NCBI RefSeq assembly: GCF_040782645.1
Contig: NZ_CP160403.1
Location: 4,747,001 to 4,811,000, forward strand
DNA length: 64,000 nt
Source of the DNA: Streptomyces sp. HUAS ZL42
GTDB taxonomy: Bacteria > Actinomycetota > Actinomycetes > Streptomycetales > Streptomycetaceae
Direction of reading: 5' to 3'
Positions 41,186 through 50,010 of the stretch are shown here, in pieces (the stretch's first letter is position 1; every line of letters begins with the position of its first letter). The notes beneath the pieces were generated by a model. The model was not told where the DNA came from. It ran no database searches and saw only the letters and a program-made list of their open reading frames with translations. The position numbers and the translations under genes are program-made.

Positions 41186-43249
41186 CTAGATCCCGATGTC
41201 GCAGCCGTCCTCACGCCAGACAGCCACCACCGCAGGCCGCACGATCTTGCCGGGCCCGTCGGGCCAGACACTCGCCGGGTTCTCCACCGACGCCCCGTCG
41301 ATCTCCCCCGGGTGCTGCACGGCAACCAGCACGCGCCGGTCCTGGATGATGGGACCGCAGGTCTCCGCACCGGTCGGCACCGTCAGGAACTGCTTCAGCT
41401 CACCCCGCCGCTCCCCCCGCGTGGCCACGCCGAACAACCCGTCGTGCGATCCGAGCTGGTTGCCGTCCGTGGAGATCCACAGGTTGCCGTACGGGTCGAA
41501 GGCCACGTTGTCCGGGCAGGAGATCGGGCTGACGTCGTCCTTGGGGAAGCCCGCGAAGTACGTCGCGGGGTCGTTCGGGTCACCGGCGACGAGGAACAGC
41601 GACCAGGCGAACTTCGTGCTCTCGGGCCGGTTCCAGCGCTCGGTCAGCTCGAGGACGTGCCCGTGCTTGTTGGAGTTGCGCGGGTTGGCCTCGTCGGCCG
41701 CCGCGAAGCCGGTCTTGCCGCGGTTGGAGTTGTTGGTGAGGACGACGTACACCTTGCCGGTCTGCGGGGACGGCTGGATGTCCTCGGGACGGTCCATCTT
41801 CGTCGCGCCGACCTTGTCACCGGCGAGCCGGGTGAAGACGAACACCTCCTCGGCCGTCATGCCCTCGACGTGGGACACGGCACCGTCGGCGGTGGCGGTG
41901 GCGAGCGGAATCCACTCACCGCTGCCGTCGAACTCACCGTCGGAGGGCAGCTTGCCCGACCCGTCGATCTCGATCGCCGGGGAGTCACCGGTGAGCCTGG
42001 CGACGTAGAGCGTGCCTTCGTCGAGCAGCGAGAGATTGTGCTCGCGCACGGCACGGGAGGTCCCGTGCTTGACGCGCTTGCTGCTGACGAACTTGTAGAA
42101 GTAGTCGAAGCGCTCGTCGTCACCGGAGTACACGACGGGGCGGCCGTCCGCGGTGAGCCGGACGGTGGCGGCCTCGTGCTTGAAGCGGCCCAGGGCGGTG
42201 TGCTTGCGCGGGGTCGAGGTCGGGTCGTACGGATCGAACTCCACGACGTACCCGAACCGGTGCACCTCGTTGGGCTCCTGCGCGACGTCGAAGCGCTTGT
42301 CGAACCGCTCCCACTTGCGCTCGGTGGCCCCGGTCCCGATCCCGTACCGCTTGTCGGTGGCCCGGCTGCTGTTGGCGAAGTACTGGTTGAAGTTCTCCTC
42401 GCCGTGGAGGGTGGTGCCCCACGGGGTGGTGCCGCCGGAGCAGTTGTTGAGGGTGCCGAGAACCTTCGTGCCGGTCGGGTCGGCGGACGTCTTCAGCAGG
42501 TCGGAGCCGGCGGCGGGCCCGGTCAGCCGGAACTCGGTGGTGGCGGTGACGCGCCGGTTGAGCGGGTGCCGGGGCACGGCGACGAGCTTGCCGGTCTTCC
42601 GGTCGCCCTCCACCACGACTGCGGTGAGCCCGTGGGCGGCCCAGGCGACCTCGACCTGCTGCCGGGTCGGGTTGGCGGGGTCGTACCCGCGGAACATGAG
42701 CACTTCGTCGGTGTACTCGTGGTTGGCCACGAGGAGCTGCCTGTCGCACTCACCGGGGAGGGGCAGCAGGGCCAGGAAGTCGTTGTTGTACCCGAACTGT
42801 CCGGCCTGGGCGGCGGCCGTCTGGTTCTCCGGGTCGAAGGCGGGGGCGCCGCGCAGGATGGGCTCGCCCCAGCGGATGACGACGTTCTGCTCGTAGCCGT
42901 CGGGGGTGACGACCGCGTCGGTGGTGTTGGGGGCGACCGGCGTGAAGCGGAGCCCACGCGCACCCTTGGGGGTGCTGGTCTTGGAGGACGCCTCGGCCGC
43001 CCTGGCCTGCGGGGCGGCGACTGCGGCGCCGGCGCCGGTGGCGGCGACCACCGTGACGACGGCGGCGGCCTGCATCATCGAGCGGCGCCCGATCGCGCCG
43101 GCGATGACGTCGCCCACGTACTCGTTGTCGCTGGTGTTGGGCACCTCGTGGAAGCAGGCGTCACCACACCGGAAACGACAGGTCATGGCGGACCGGCCGC
43201 CGGGATGCGAACCGGACGACGTTCTGATGATGGGCAGCTGAATGCGCAT
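41186..43249 (-). CDS. phoX: PhoX-family alkaline phosphatase
   Basis: A 687-aa Tat-exported phosphatase (DUF839) that releases phosphate from phosphate esters using calcium/iron. GRRSMMQAAAVVTVVAATGAG is the twin-arginine signal, preceded by about 50 residues including a Cys/His-rich segment (CRFRCGDACFHEV). Further motifs include LLVANHEYTDEVLMF, FGYVVEFDPYDPTS, and MDRPEDIQPSPQTGKVYVVLTNN and CPDNVAFDPYGNLWIS. ATG 43249 has GGGGAGAG upstream. A PHO box lies 85-106 bases before the start, consistent with PhoP control under phosphate limitation. Confidence 0.9.
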   Translation of the reverse strand: MRIQLPIIRTSSGSHPGGRSAMTCRFRCGDACFHEVPNTSDNEYVGDVIAGAIGRRSMMQAAAVVTVVAATGAGAAVAAPQARAAEASSKTSTPKGARGLRFTPVAPNTTDAVVTPDGYEQNVVIRWGEPILRGAPAFDPENQTAAAQAGQFGYNNDFLALLPLPGECDRQLLVANHEYTDEVLMFRGYDPANPTRQQVEVAWAAHGLTAVVVEGDRKTGKLVAVPRHPLNRRVTATTEFRLTGPAAGSDLLKTSADPTGTKVLGTLNNCSGGTTPWGTTLHGEENFNQYFANSSRATDKRYGIGTGATERKWERFDKRFDVAQEPNEVHRFGYVVEFDPYDPTSTPRKHTALGRFKHEAATVRLTADGRPVVYSGDDERFDYFYKFVSSKRVKHGTSRAVREHNLSLLDEGTLYVARLTGDSPAIEIDGSGKLPSDGEFDGSGEWIPLATATADGAVSHVEGMTAEEVFVFTRLAGDKVGATKMDRPEDIQPSPQTGKVYVVLTNNSNRGKTGFAAADEANPRNSNKHGHVLELTERWNRPESTKFAWSLFLVAGDPNDPATYFAGFPKDDVSPISCPDNVAFDPYGNLWISTDGNQLGSHDGLFGVATRGERRGELKQFLTVPTGAETCGPIIQDRRVLVAVQHPGEIDGASVENPASVWPDGPGKIVRPAVVAVWREDGCDIGI

Positions 43250-43333
43250 TGTGCTCTCCCCTTGCTTCCCCGAGGTCTCCCCTTGAATCCAGCTCGACGG
43301 ACGGTAGGGGCACGTTTGTGCGGGAACGGGGCG

Positions 43334-43355
43334 CCGTGGTGAACCATGGGTGAAC
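43334..43355 (-). promoter_or_regulatory. PHO box upstream of phoX
   Basis: On the minus strand GTTCACCCATG (43345-43355) and GTTCACCACGG (43334-43344) are two 11-base direct repeat units with the exact GTTCACC core of the Streptomyces PhoP-binding sequence. A weaker third unit may precede at 43356-43366. Confidence 0.8.
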
Positions 43356-43552
43356 CCGGGGTGTCCGTCGGGAAGTTGGGGTCCTGTCGGGTGACGGCGG
43401 GAGCACGCGGAACGATGACTGAACGGCGCTCTTGACGGCGACCGGGTCCTATGGGCCATCCCTCCCCAAGATCGTCACCAGGGGCGGCTAACCTTACGTG
43501 TCCGTCCTGGCCAGGGATTGACGGGCTTCAACTCACGCGAAGGGTTGCGCAC

Positions 43553-45220
43553 ATGGGCATTCTCACTCTCCTGCGGAATGCGTTCGGTCGGTCACGCAAG
43601 GGGCGTGCCGCCGAAGCAGAGGGTGCGGAACGGGCATCTTCGCAGGTGGCGGAGGGGACGGTACCGTCCCCGGCGACCGAACCGGAGCCGACTTCCACCG
43701 CCCCGGTCCCGGAGCCGCGCAGGTCCGTGGAGCCCGCCGAGGACGACGAGCACGAGCTGGTCTCGGCGGCCTTCGACAACGTGACGGTACCGAAGCAGAC
43801 GCCGCCGGCGGACGAGCCGGTGGCCGAGGTCATGCCGGAGGAGCCGTCCGCCGAGCCCGAGCCGGTGGAACCTGTGAAGGCGCAGGAGGTCTTCGAGGCG
43901 CTGGAGGTACTGGACACCCTGGAAGCGGCGACGGAGCCGACGGCGGAAGCCGTCCCGCCCACCGACGCGGAGTCCGAGCCCCTCTCCGAGCCGCAGCCGA
44001 CCGCAACGGAAACGGAACCGGAGCCCGCAGCCACCGAGCCGGCGCCGGTGGCCGCTGAGCCCGAGACCGAACCGGAGCCGGCCGCCGCGGAAGCGGAACC
44101 GGAGCCCGCAGCCACCGAGCCCGAGCCCGAGCCGGTGGCCGCTACGACCGAGGCCGAGCCGGAGCCGACCACAACGGAAACGGAACCGGAGCCCGCAGCC
44201 ACCGAGACCGAACCGGTGGCCGCTGAGCCCGAGACCGAACCGGAGCCGGCCGCCGCGGAAGCGGAACCGGAGCCCGCAGCCACCGAGACCGTGCCGGTCG
44301 CCGCTGAGCCCGAGACCGAAGTGGAGCCGGAGCCGGCCGCCGCGGAGCCGGAGCCCGTAGCCGCCGAGCCCGAGCCCGAGCCGGTCGCCGCTGCGGCGGC
44401 GACCGAACCCGCAGCCGCCGACGGCGAGGACGCCCCACTGGGGCCACCCGCACCCGACGACGAAAGCAGCACGGGCGGTGCGGGTGGGAACGACTCGGCC
44501 GAAGGCGAAGCCGAGACCGAGACCGAGACCGAACCGGTAGCCGCCGGGACGGCCACCCCCGCCCTGACCCTCGCCCGCCTCAAGACCCGCGCCCCCGGCC
44601 TCGCAACCGCCTACAAGGCCGCGACAGCCACCCTCACGGAAAAGAACCTCACCGGCGCCCGAGCGAAGCTCTACCTCGTCCTCGACCGCTCCGCGAGCAT
44701 GCGCCCGTACTACAAGGACGGCTCCGCACAGGCCCTCGCCGAGCAGACCCTCGCCCTCGCCGCGCACCTCGACCCCGAGGCCACGGTCCACGTCGTCTTC
44801 TTCTCCACGGAAGTGGACGGCACCGCGGACCTCACCCTCACCGATCACGAGAACAAGATCGACGAGGTCCACGCCGGCCTCGGCCGCATGGGCCGTACGA
44901 GCTACCACGCGGCGGTCGAAGCGGTCATCACCCACCACGAGAAGTCCGCGGAGCCCCACGCCCCGGCCCTCGTCGTCTTCCAGACGGACGGCGCCCCGGA
45001 CGCCAAGACCCCCGCCACCCAGTCCCTCACCGACGCCGCGAAGAACCACCCCTCCGTCTTCTTCTCCTTCGTCGCTTTCGGTGAGCACGACAACAAGGCC
45101 TTCGACTACCTCCGCAGACTGAAGACCGACAACGCGTCGTTCTTCCACGCGGGCCCGACCCCCCGCGAGCTCACGGACACCGAGCTCTACGAGGGCGTAC
45201 TCGCGACCTGGCGCCCGTAA
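43553..45220 (+). CDS. VWA-domain protein with a Glu-Pro-Ala-rich region
   Basis: A 555-aa protein. Residues 1-30 are basic ([16 protein letters not shown]); residues about 40-340 are dominated by [18 protein letters not shown] repeats with extreme acidity; the C-terminal ~200 residues are a von Willebrand A domain ([12 protein letters not shown] with the D-x-S-x-S metal site, [22 protein letters not shown]). It resembles VWA proteins of Streptomyces tellurite-resistance-type operons. The acidic region was enlarged by a 168-bp direct duplication. Role unknown; probably soluble or wall-associated. Confidence 0.83.
   Translation: MGILTLLRNAFGRSRKGRAAEAEGAERASSQVAEGTVPSPATEPEPTSTAPVPEPRRSVEPAEDDEHELVSAAFDNVTVPKQTPPADEPVAEVMPEEPSAEPEPVEPVKAQEVFEALEVLDTLEAATEPTAEAVPPTDAESEPLSEPQPTATETEPEPAATEPAPVAAEPETEPEPAAAEAEPEPAATEPEPEPVAATTEAEPEPTTTETEPEPAATETEPVAAEPETEPEPAAAEAEPEPAATETVPVAAEPETEVEPEPAAAEPEPVAAEPEPEPVAAAAATEPAAADGEDAPLGPPAPDDESSTGGAGGNDSAEGEAETETETEPVAAGTATPALTLARLKTRAPGLATAYKAATATLTEKNLTGARAKLYLVLDRSASMRPYYKDGSAQALAEQTLALAAHLDPEATVHVVFFSTEVDGTADLTLTDHENKIDEVHAGLGRMGRTSYHAAVEAVITHHEKSAEPHAPALVVFQTDGAPDAKTPATQSLTDAAKNHPSVFFSFVAFGEHDNKAFDYLRRLKTDNASFFHAGPTPRELTDTELYEGVLATWRP
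44006..44288 (+). repeat. 168-bp direct duplication in the VWA gene
   Basis: About 115 bases from 44006 are repeated at 44174 nearly base for base, keeping reading frame (56 codons). Shorter GAGCCC/GCCGCC units are interspersed. This is slippage-type expansion of the acidic spacer. Confidence 0.85.
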
Positions 45221-45222
45221 CA

Positions 45223-45260
45223 CCCGAAGAACCGAAGAACCGAAGAACCGAAACAACCCG
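45223..45260. repeat. Four-copy CCGAAGAA tandem repeat before metG
   Basis: Perfect 8-base units CCGAAGAA run three times, with a degenerate fourth. They fill the space between the VWA stop and a hairpin terminator. Likely slippage product. Confidence 0.85.
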
Positions 45261-45272
45261 AAGATCAACCCT

Positions 45273-45315
45273 GGGCCGCCCCCTTCCACCCCTCAATACG
45301 GAAGGCGGGCGGCCC
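45273..45315 (+). terminator. Hairpin terminator after the VWA gene
   Basis: GGGCCGCCCCCTTCC (45273-45287) pairs with 45300-45315 with one bulged base and a 12-base loop. It separates the VWA gene from metG, whose promoter should lie between here and 45374. Confidence 0.7.
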
Positions 45316-45374
45316 ACCCATGTCGGCTACGATTTCAAGGTTCGTAAGACGACCGACCTGGGAGCAGCCCCCCG

Positions 45375-47093
45375 ATGGCTCGACACCTCATCACCAGCGC
45401 CCTTCCGTACATCAACGGGATCAAGCACCTGGGCAACATGGTGGGGTCCATGCTCCCGGCGGACGTGTACTCCCGGTACCTGCGCCAGCGCGGCCACGAC
45501 GTCCTCTACATCTGCGCGACCGACGAGCACGGCACCCCCGCCGAGCTGGCGGCGAAGGAGCAGGGACTCCCGGTCGACGAGTTCTGCGCGCAGGCGCACG
45601 ACGCCCAGAAGGCGGTCTACGACGGCTTCGCACTGGCTTTCGACTACTTCGGCCGGAGCTCCAGCCCCCAGAACGTCGAGATCACCCAGCACTTCGCCCG
45701 CCGCCTCAACGAGAACGGCTTCATCGAAGAGCGCGCCATCCGCCAGGTCTACAGCCCGACCGACGGCCGTTTCCTCCCCGACCGCTACGTCGAGGGCACC
45801 TGCCCCCACTGCGGCTACGACAAGGCCCGCGGCGACCAGTGCGAGAACTGCACCCGGGTGCTCGACCCCACCGACCTGATCAACCCGCGCTCCGCGATCT
45901 CCGGCTCCACCGACCTGGAGGTCCGCGAGACCAAGCACCTCTTCCTCCTCCAGTCGAAGCTCCAGAGCGAGGTGCGGGAGTGGGTGGCCCGCCACGACAA
46001 CGACTGGCCGCAGCTGGCGTCCTCCATCGCCCACAAGTGGCTTAACGAGGGCCTGCACGACCGTGCGATCACCCGTGACCTGGACTGGGGCGTCCCGGTA
46101 CCGGCCGACACCTGGCCGGAGCTGGCGGCGGAGGGCAAGGTCTTCTACGTCTGGTTCGACGCCCCGATCGAGTACCTGGGCTCCACCAAGGAGTGGTCCG
46201 ACAAGGACCCGCAGAACCGTGACTGGAAGTCCTGGTGGTACGACGTCGACACCGACGTCCGCTACACGCAGTTCATGGCCAAGGACAACGTCCCGTTCCA
46301 CACGGTGATGTTCCCGGCCACCGAGCTCGGCGTCCGCGAGCCGTGGAAGAAGGTCGACTACGTCAAGGCCTTCAACTGGCTGACGTACTACGGCGGCAAG
46401 TTCTCCACGTCCCAGAAGCGCGGCGTCTTCACCGACCAGGCCCTGGAGATCCTGCCGGCGGACTACTGGCGCTACTTCCTGATCGCCAACGCCCCGGAGT
46501 CCGACGACTCGTCCTTCACGTGGGAGCACTTCACCGCGACCGTCAACAAGGACCTCGCCGACACCCTCGGCAACTTCGTCAACCGCGTCCTGTCCTTCTC
46601 CCGCAAGCGCTTCGGCGACGACGTCCCCGCGGGCGGCGAGCCGGGCGCACCGGAGGCGAAGCTGGGCGAGGAGATCGCCGGACTCCTGGCCGAGTACGAG
46701 TCGCACATGGAGTCCCTCCAGTTCCGCAAGGCGGCCGCGGCCCTGCGCGCCCTGTGGTCCGCGGGCAACTCCTACCTCGAGGAGAAGGCCCCCTGGCTGG
46801 AGATCAAGACCGACAAGGACGGCGCGGCCCTCACCCTCCGCACGGCGATGAACCTGATCCACCTGTACGCGGTGGTCTCGGAGCCCTTCATCCCGGCCAC
46901 GGCGGCCACGATGCGCGCGGCCTTCGCCCTGAAGGACGACGTGGCCACCTGGGTCACGGCCGACGAGGCGAAGTCCCTGACCACGGTCCCGTCCGGCACC
47001 CCCTTCACGGTCCCCCCGGTCCTCTTCGCCAAGCTCACCGACGAGGACCTGGCGGCGTACAAGGAGCGCTTCGGCGGCGAGCCCGCGGAGTAG
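45375..47093 (+). CDS. metG: Methionyl-tRNA synthetase
   Basis: A 572-aa class I synthetase that charges initiator and elongator tRNA-Met. [22 protein letters not shown] contains the HIGH-type motif (KHLGN), [17 protein letters not shown] the zinc knob, and [10 protein letters not shown] the KMSKS-type loop. The C-terminal anticodon domain is complete and there is no extra dimerisation domain. ATG 45375 is standard. Housekeeping gene. Confidence 0.96.
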   Translation: MARHLITSALPYINGIKHLGNMVGSMLPADVYSRYLRQRGHDVLYICATDEHGTPAELAAKEQGLPVDEFCAQAHDAQKAVYDGFALAFDYFGRSSSPQNVEITQHFARRLNENGFIEERAIRQVYSPTDGRFLPDRYVEGTCPHCGYDKARGDQCENCTRVLDPTDLINPRSAISGSTDLEVRETKHLFLLQSKLQSEVREWVARHDNDWPQLASSIAHKWLNEGLHDRAITRDLDWGVPVPADTWPELAAEGKVFYVWFDAPIEYLGSTKEWSDKDPQNRDWKSWWYDVDTDVRYTQFMAKDNVPFHTVMFPATELGVREPWKKVDYVKAFNWLTYYGGKFSTSQKRGVFTDQALEILPADYWRYFLIANAPESDDSSFTWEHFTATVNKDLADTLGNFVNRVLSFSRKRFGDDVPAGGEPGAPEAKLGEEIAGLLAEYESHMESLQFRKAAAALRALWSAGNSYLEEKAPWLEIKTDKDGAALTLRTAMNLIHLYAVVSEPFIPATAATMRAAFALKDDVATWVTADEAKSLTTVPSGTPFTVPPVLFAKLTDEDLAAYKERFGGEPAE

Positions 47094-47136
47094 TCCGTAC
47101 GCAACCCCGCACCCCGCGTTCGGCGTCCCCCCGTAC

Positions 47137-47502
47137 ATGGCACTGTTCGGAAACGCCCACACCGTCAATCCCGGCAAGGCCCAGCAGGACTACCAGCGCC
47201 TGCTGGGTCACGGGGAGCAGGTGCAGGCCGCGTACCTGCTCATCCGCGACACCATCCTGTTCACCGACCGGCGCCTGATCCTGGTCGACAAGCAGGGGCT
47301 CACCGGCAAGAAGGTGGAGTACCACTCCGTCCCGTACCGCAGCATCACGCACTTCTCGGTCGAGACGGCCGGCCATTTCGACCTCGACGCCGAGCTCAAG
47401 ATCTGGATCTCCGGAACGCACGAACCGATCGAGAAGACGTTCACCAAGGGCGTCGACATCTACGAGGTCCAGGCGATCCTCACGCAGTTCGTGGCGAGGT
47501 AG
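47137..47502 (+). CDS. Bacterial PH-domain protein
   Basis: A 121-aa soluble protein composed of one bacterial PH domain: LLIRDTILFTDRRLILVDKQGLTGKKVEYHSVPYRSITHFSVETAG and the helix IYEVQAILTQFVAR. It lies 43 bases after metG and may be co-transcribed. Ligand and role unknown. A strong terminator follows. Confidence 0.87.
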   Translation: MALFGNAHTVNPGKAQQDYQRLLGHGEQVQAAYLLIRDTILFTDRRLILVDKQGLTGKKVEYHSVPYRSITHFSVETAGHFDLDAELKIWISGTHEPIEKTFTKGVDIYEVQAILTQFVAR

Positions 47503-47519
47503 ACGGCGCGAACAGGTGA

Positions 47520-47556
47520 CGCGAGGGCCGGGGCTCGTGGTCTCCCGGCCCTCGCG
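47520..47556. terminator. 13-bp hairpin between the PH gene and the pectate-lyase relic
   Basis: Arms 47520-47532 and 47544-47556 pair perfectly with an 11-base loop. Confidence 0.82.
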
Positions 47557-47567
47557 TGTCTCGGGTC

Positions 47568-47915
47568 CTACTTGAGCACGCCCGCGCCGGTCGTCGTGGA
47601 CAGCGTCGTGGGCAGATTCCTCGCCGAGGACTCCAGGCCCGCCGTGAGCGTCGGCGTCCAGTTGACGGTCGTCTTCAGGTCCTTCGACGAGGCGGCGTTG
47701 TACGCGGCGACCAGGTCGGTCGGCGTGCCGTTGACGAGGTTGCCGCTGCCCTTGACGGCGCCGGTGCCGTCGCCGCTGAGCAGCTTGGCGACCTTGCCGC
47801 CGGACGGCAGCTTCCAGTAGTTGTTCTCCGCGACGACCTGGGCCTTGGCGCGGGAGTTGATGCTGTACTGCGTCGTGTAGCCGTTGAGGGCGGCGGCGTC
47901 GTAGAAGTCGTGCTC
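47568..47915 (-). pseudogene. C-terminal relic of a pectate lyase
   Basis: The frame ending at 47568 reads HDFYDAAALNGYTTQYSINS followed by RAKAQVVAENNYWKLPSGG, a parallel beta-helix segment characteristic of PL1 pectate lyases (YTTQYSINSR-K-QVL-E-NY). The catalytic N-terminal half is missing, and upstream of residue H it continues in a different protein. So the lyase is truncated to its last ~115 residues. Confidence 0.65.
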
Positions 47916-47934
47916 CCCTGGCCCGCGTCGGCCA

Positions 47935-48098
47935 GCTGTGCACCGCTGCCGCCGCCGCCTCCGCCGCCCGGCCCGCGTAGGAATCCGTGTCGCCCAGACT
48001 GTTCTCGCTGCCGTCGGCAAGGATCACCGTCACCTCCTCCGCGTCGGTGGCCGCGATCGCCGCGCCGGAGGAACTGGAGACGTCGGCGCCGTGACCAT
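47935..48098 (-). pseudogene. Fragment of a Cthe_2159-type carbohydrate-binding protein
   Basis: GHGADVSSSSGAAIAATDAEEVTVILADGSENSLGDTDSYAG is a diagnostic strand-turn repeat of the Cthe_2159 carbohydrate-binding family (calcium-dependent beta-helix). About 50 residues remain, ending in an Ala-rich patch at the junction with the pectate-lyase relic. The two relics are in different frames, so they are joined by a deletion. Confidence 0.55.
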
Positions 48099-48232
48099 CG
48101 GGGAAGAGTCTTTGAGACTGCTGTCGGATCCCTTAAGCGACTTTGAGAAGTACGGGGAGTGGCCCTGCGGTGAACTGGGCACGGTGGGCGCCAGAGCTCA
48201 ACCACGGGGCCGGACGGCTCCCCGTACGGGCG

Positions 48233-49237
48233 TCAGCTCGCCGAAGACGAGGGCGAGGCCGTGTCCGAGGCGGACGCGGACGCTCCCGGCTGGACCGCGT
48301 CGTCGGTGCCGTCGTGCGTCACGTCCGGGTCGACGCCCATCGTGAGGAAGCCGAGAACGCCCTTCGCGATGTTCTTCCTGTCGTACTTCAGCTTGAGCAG
48401 GCCGCCCTGCGTGCCGCTCTGGTCGTAGATGGTGTCCTCGGTGAGCGTGGTGCGTTCGGTGGTGCTGGTGGAGTACGGCTCCACCTCGGCGGAGGCGAGG
48501 ACGGACTCCTCGTCGAAGAAGAACTGTCCGGTGTGGCAGGTGTGCCCGCCCTCGTAGCCGGCGTCCGTCCACTCGCCGTCCACATGCACCTTGGTGTGGA
48601 TGTGGACGGTACGGCCGCGGTACCAGCCGGGGAAGATCGTCTTGAAGGTGACGCGTCCCTGCTTGTCGGTCTTCCAGGTGCCGCGCAGGTAGCGCTCGTC
48701 GTCGGTGGGCTCCTCGTGCTGACCGCCGCCACCGGTCCCGCCGGAGGGCGCACCGGACGGCGGCTCGCCGGTGGGCGTGCCGGTCGGGCTGCCGGAGGGG
48801 GCGTCGGTCGGCGCACCGCCGCCGCCACCGCTGGACATGCTCTCGTAGCCGGAGTAGATGCCCAGCGCGTCGCAGTGCCAGATGTCGACGGCCGCGTTGC
48901 CGATGGGCTTGCAGGTCTCCGAGTCGATCACCTTGAGGCTGAGGGTGAGCGGAATGCCCTCCTTGTCCTCGGTGATGTCCTGGCGGATCTTGTCCGCGTC
49001 GATGTAGTAGGGGCCCTCCGTGGTCTCCGAGGTGAGCTTGTAGCAGGCCTCCGCGCTGCTGCTCGCCGAGGCGGTGGCCCCGGCGCCCTTCCCCTTGGTC
49101 TCACCTGCGAAGGCACCGGCGGCGAGCGTGCCGCCCACGCCCACCGCGGCGGCCGCGCCCGCACCGGCGACGACGACCTTGCGGCGAGTGAGGTCCCGCT
49201 TGTGTTTCGGCCCTTGGGCCGGCTGGTTTCCCGTCAT
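48233..49237 (-). CDS. Tat-exported intradiol ring-cleavage dioxygenase (copy 1)
   Basis: A 334-aa extracellular Fe(III) dioxygenase that would open catechol rings. TRRKVVVAGAGAAAAVGVGG is the twin-arginine signal. SETTEGPYYID contains the first Tyr ligand, AAVDIWHCDALGIYSGY the second, and YRGRTVHIHTKVH the His pair, so the 2-Tyr/2-His iron site is complete. A 35-residue Gly/Pro/Ser/Thr insertion (about 145-180) sits between ligands. The tail is Ser-rich (PGASASASDTASPSSSAS). Similar exported dioxygenases of Streptomyces act on lignin- and polyphenol-derived catechols. Confidence 0.9.
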   Translation of the reverse strand: MTGNQPAQGPKHKRDLTRRKVVVAGAGAAAAVGVGGTLAAGAFAGETKGKGAGATASASSSAEACYKLTSETTEGPYYIDADKIRQDITEDKEGIPLTLSLKVIDSETCKPIGNAAVDIWHCDALGIYSGYESMSSGGGGGAPTDAPSGSPTGTPTGEPPSGAPSGGTGGGGQHEEPTDDERYLRGTWKTDKQGRVTFKTIFPGWYRGRTVHIHTKVHVDGEWTDAGYEGGHTCHTGQFFFDEESVLASAEVEPYSTSTTERTTLTEDTIYDQSGTQGGLLKLKYDRKNIAKGVLGFLTMGVDPDVTHDGTDDAVQPGASASASDTASPSSSAS

Positions 49238-49271
49238 GGGCAGGGAAGCTAGGGAGGAAGGCTGTCAACGA

Positions 49272-49298
49272 CGTGGGAAAGGCCTGTGCTTTCCCACG
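49272..49298 (-). promoter_or_regulatory. 10-bp palindrome upstream of the exported dioxygenase
   Basis: CGTGGGAAAG (49272-49281) and its complement (49289-49298) form a perfect 10-bp dyad with a seven-base centre, 35 bases before the dioxygenase start. It may be an operator for a repressor or a leader stem-loop. Confidence 0.45.
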
Positions 49299-49363
49299 CA
49301 AAGGCAAAGGCAGTCCGAAATCATGGCCTGTTCCGAGCCTCCTTCCAGCCATGGGCCCCGGCT

Positions 49364-49738
49364 TCACCCCTGGGTCTGCAGAACGGCTCCGGCGCCCAGC
49401 GCCGCACGCGCCGTCCGGAGGTGGTCCAGCCCCTCCCGGGCCGTTCGCGTCACCTCCGCGTACTCCGCCACCGTGCGGGCTTCGGCCAGCTGGGCGCGGG
49501 CGGCGCGGTGGCACTCCGCGGCGCTTGTCAGCGCGCGTGCCGCGCTCTCGTCCGCCGCCGCCCAGGTCCGCGGGTCGGGCGGGACCAGGCTTCCGCCCAG
49601 CCGCACCAGCCAGTGGTTGGCCTCGGCCTCCGCGTCCAGATCGGACAGGCCCGGCTTGCGCCGCGAACGCCGTCGTACGACGACGCCGAAGACCGCTCCT
49701 GCGATCAGCAGCACTGCGAGCACGATCATGTACACCAT
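49364..49738 (-). CDS. Small membrane-anchored protein
   Basis: A 124-aa protein: helix 1 (MVYMIVLAVLLIAGAVFGVVV), then a basic stretch and a helical soluble domain with several Trp (ANHWLVRLGGSLVPPDPRTWAAADESAARAL), and a coiled-coil-like end. No known domain. GAGGAG upstream supports ATG 49738. Confidence 0.75.
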   Translation of the reverse strand: MVYMIVLAVLLIAGAVFGVVVRRRSRRKPGLSDLDAEAEANHWLVRLGGSLVPPDPRTWAAADESAARALTSAAECHRAARAQLAEARTVAEYAEVTRTAREGLDHLRTARAALGAGAVLQTQG

Positions 49739-49945
49739 GGCGGCTCCTCTTCCTGTCTTCCGGCGAATCCCGGCCGTGCGGGGCCGTCTCACCCCGTACG
49801 TCCCATCACACGCCCTCGCGCTGTGCGCATCCGACGAGAAACCTGTGCGCCCGCTGATGACTTCCCAGGAGGCCCGGAACCCGAGAGCGAGGCCGATGTG
49901 CTCGGCTGGGGCGGCGCGTCCTGCCCTCTTCTCCGCGTATGCAAA

Positions 49946-49980
49946 AGGGACCGGAAATCGACGGGCGATTTCCGGTCCCT
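49946..49980 (-). terminator. Intrinsic terminator of aspS
   Basis: Fifteen-base perfect arms 49946-49960 and 49966-49980 around a five-base loop; on the minus strand the stem is followed by TTTTGC. It lies 30 bases past the aspS stop. Confidence 0.9.
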
Positions 49981-50010
49981 CTGCGATCCCGCCTTCAAGG
50001 GCGGTTTGCC

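Noticed and set aside
41312..43342. 676-codon plus-strand frame opposite phoX
   Set aside because: Gly/Val/Arg-rich translation only, antisense to PhoX motifs.
45327..47177. 616-codon minus-strand frame opposite metG
   Set aside because: Low-complexity antisense of a conserved synthetase.
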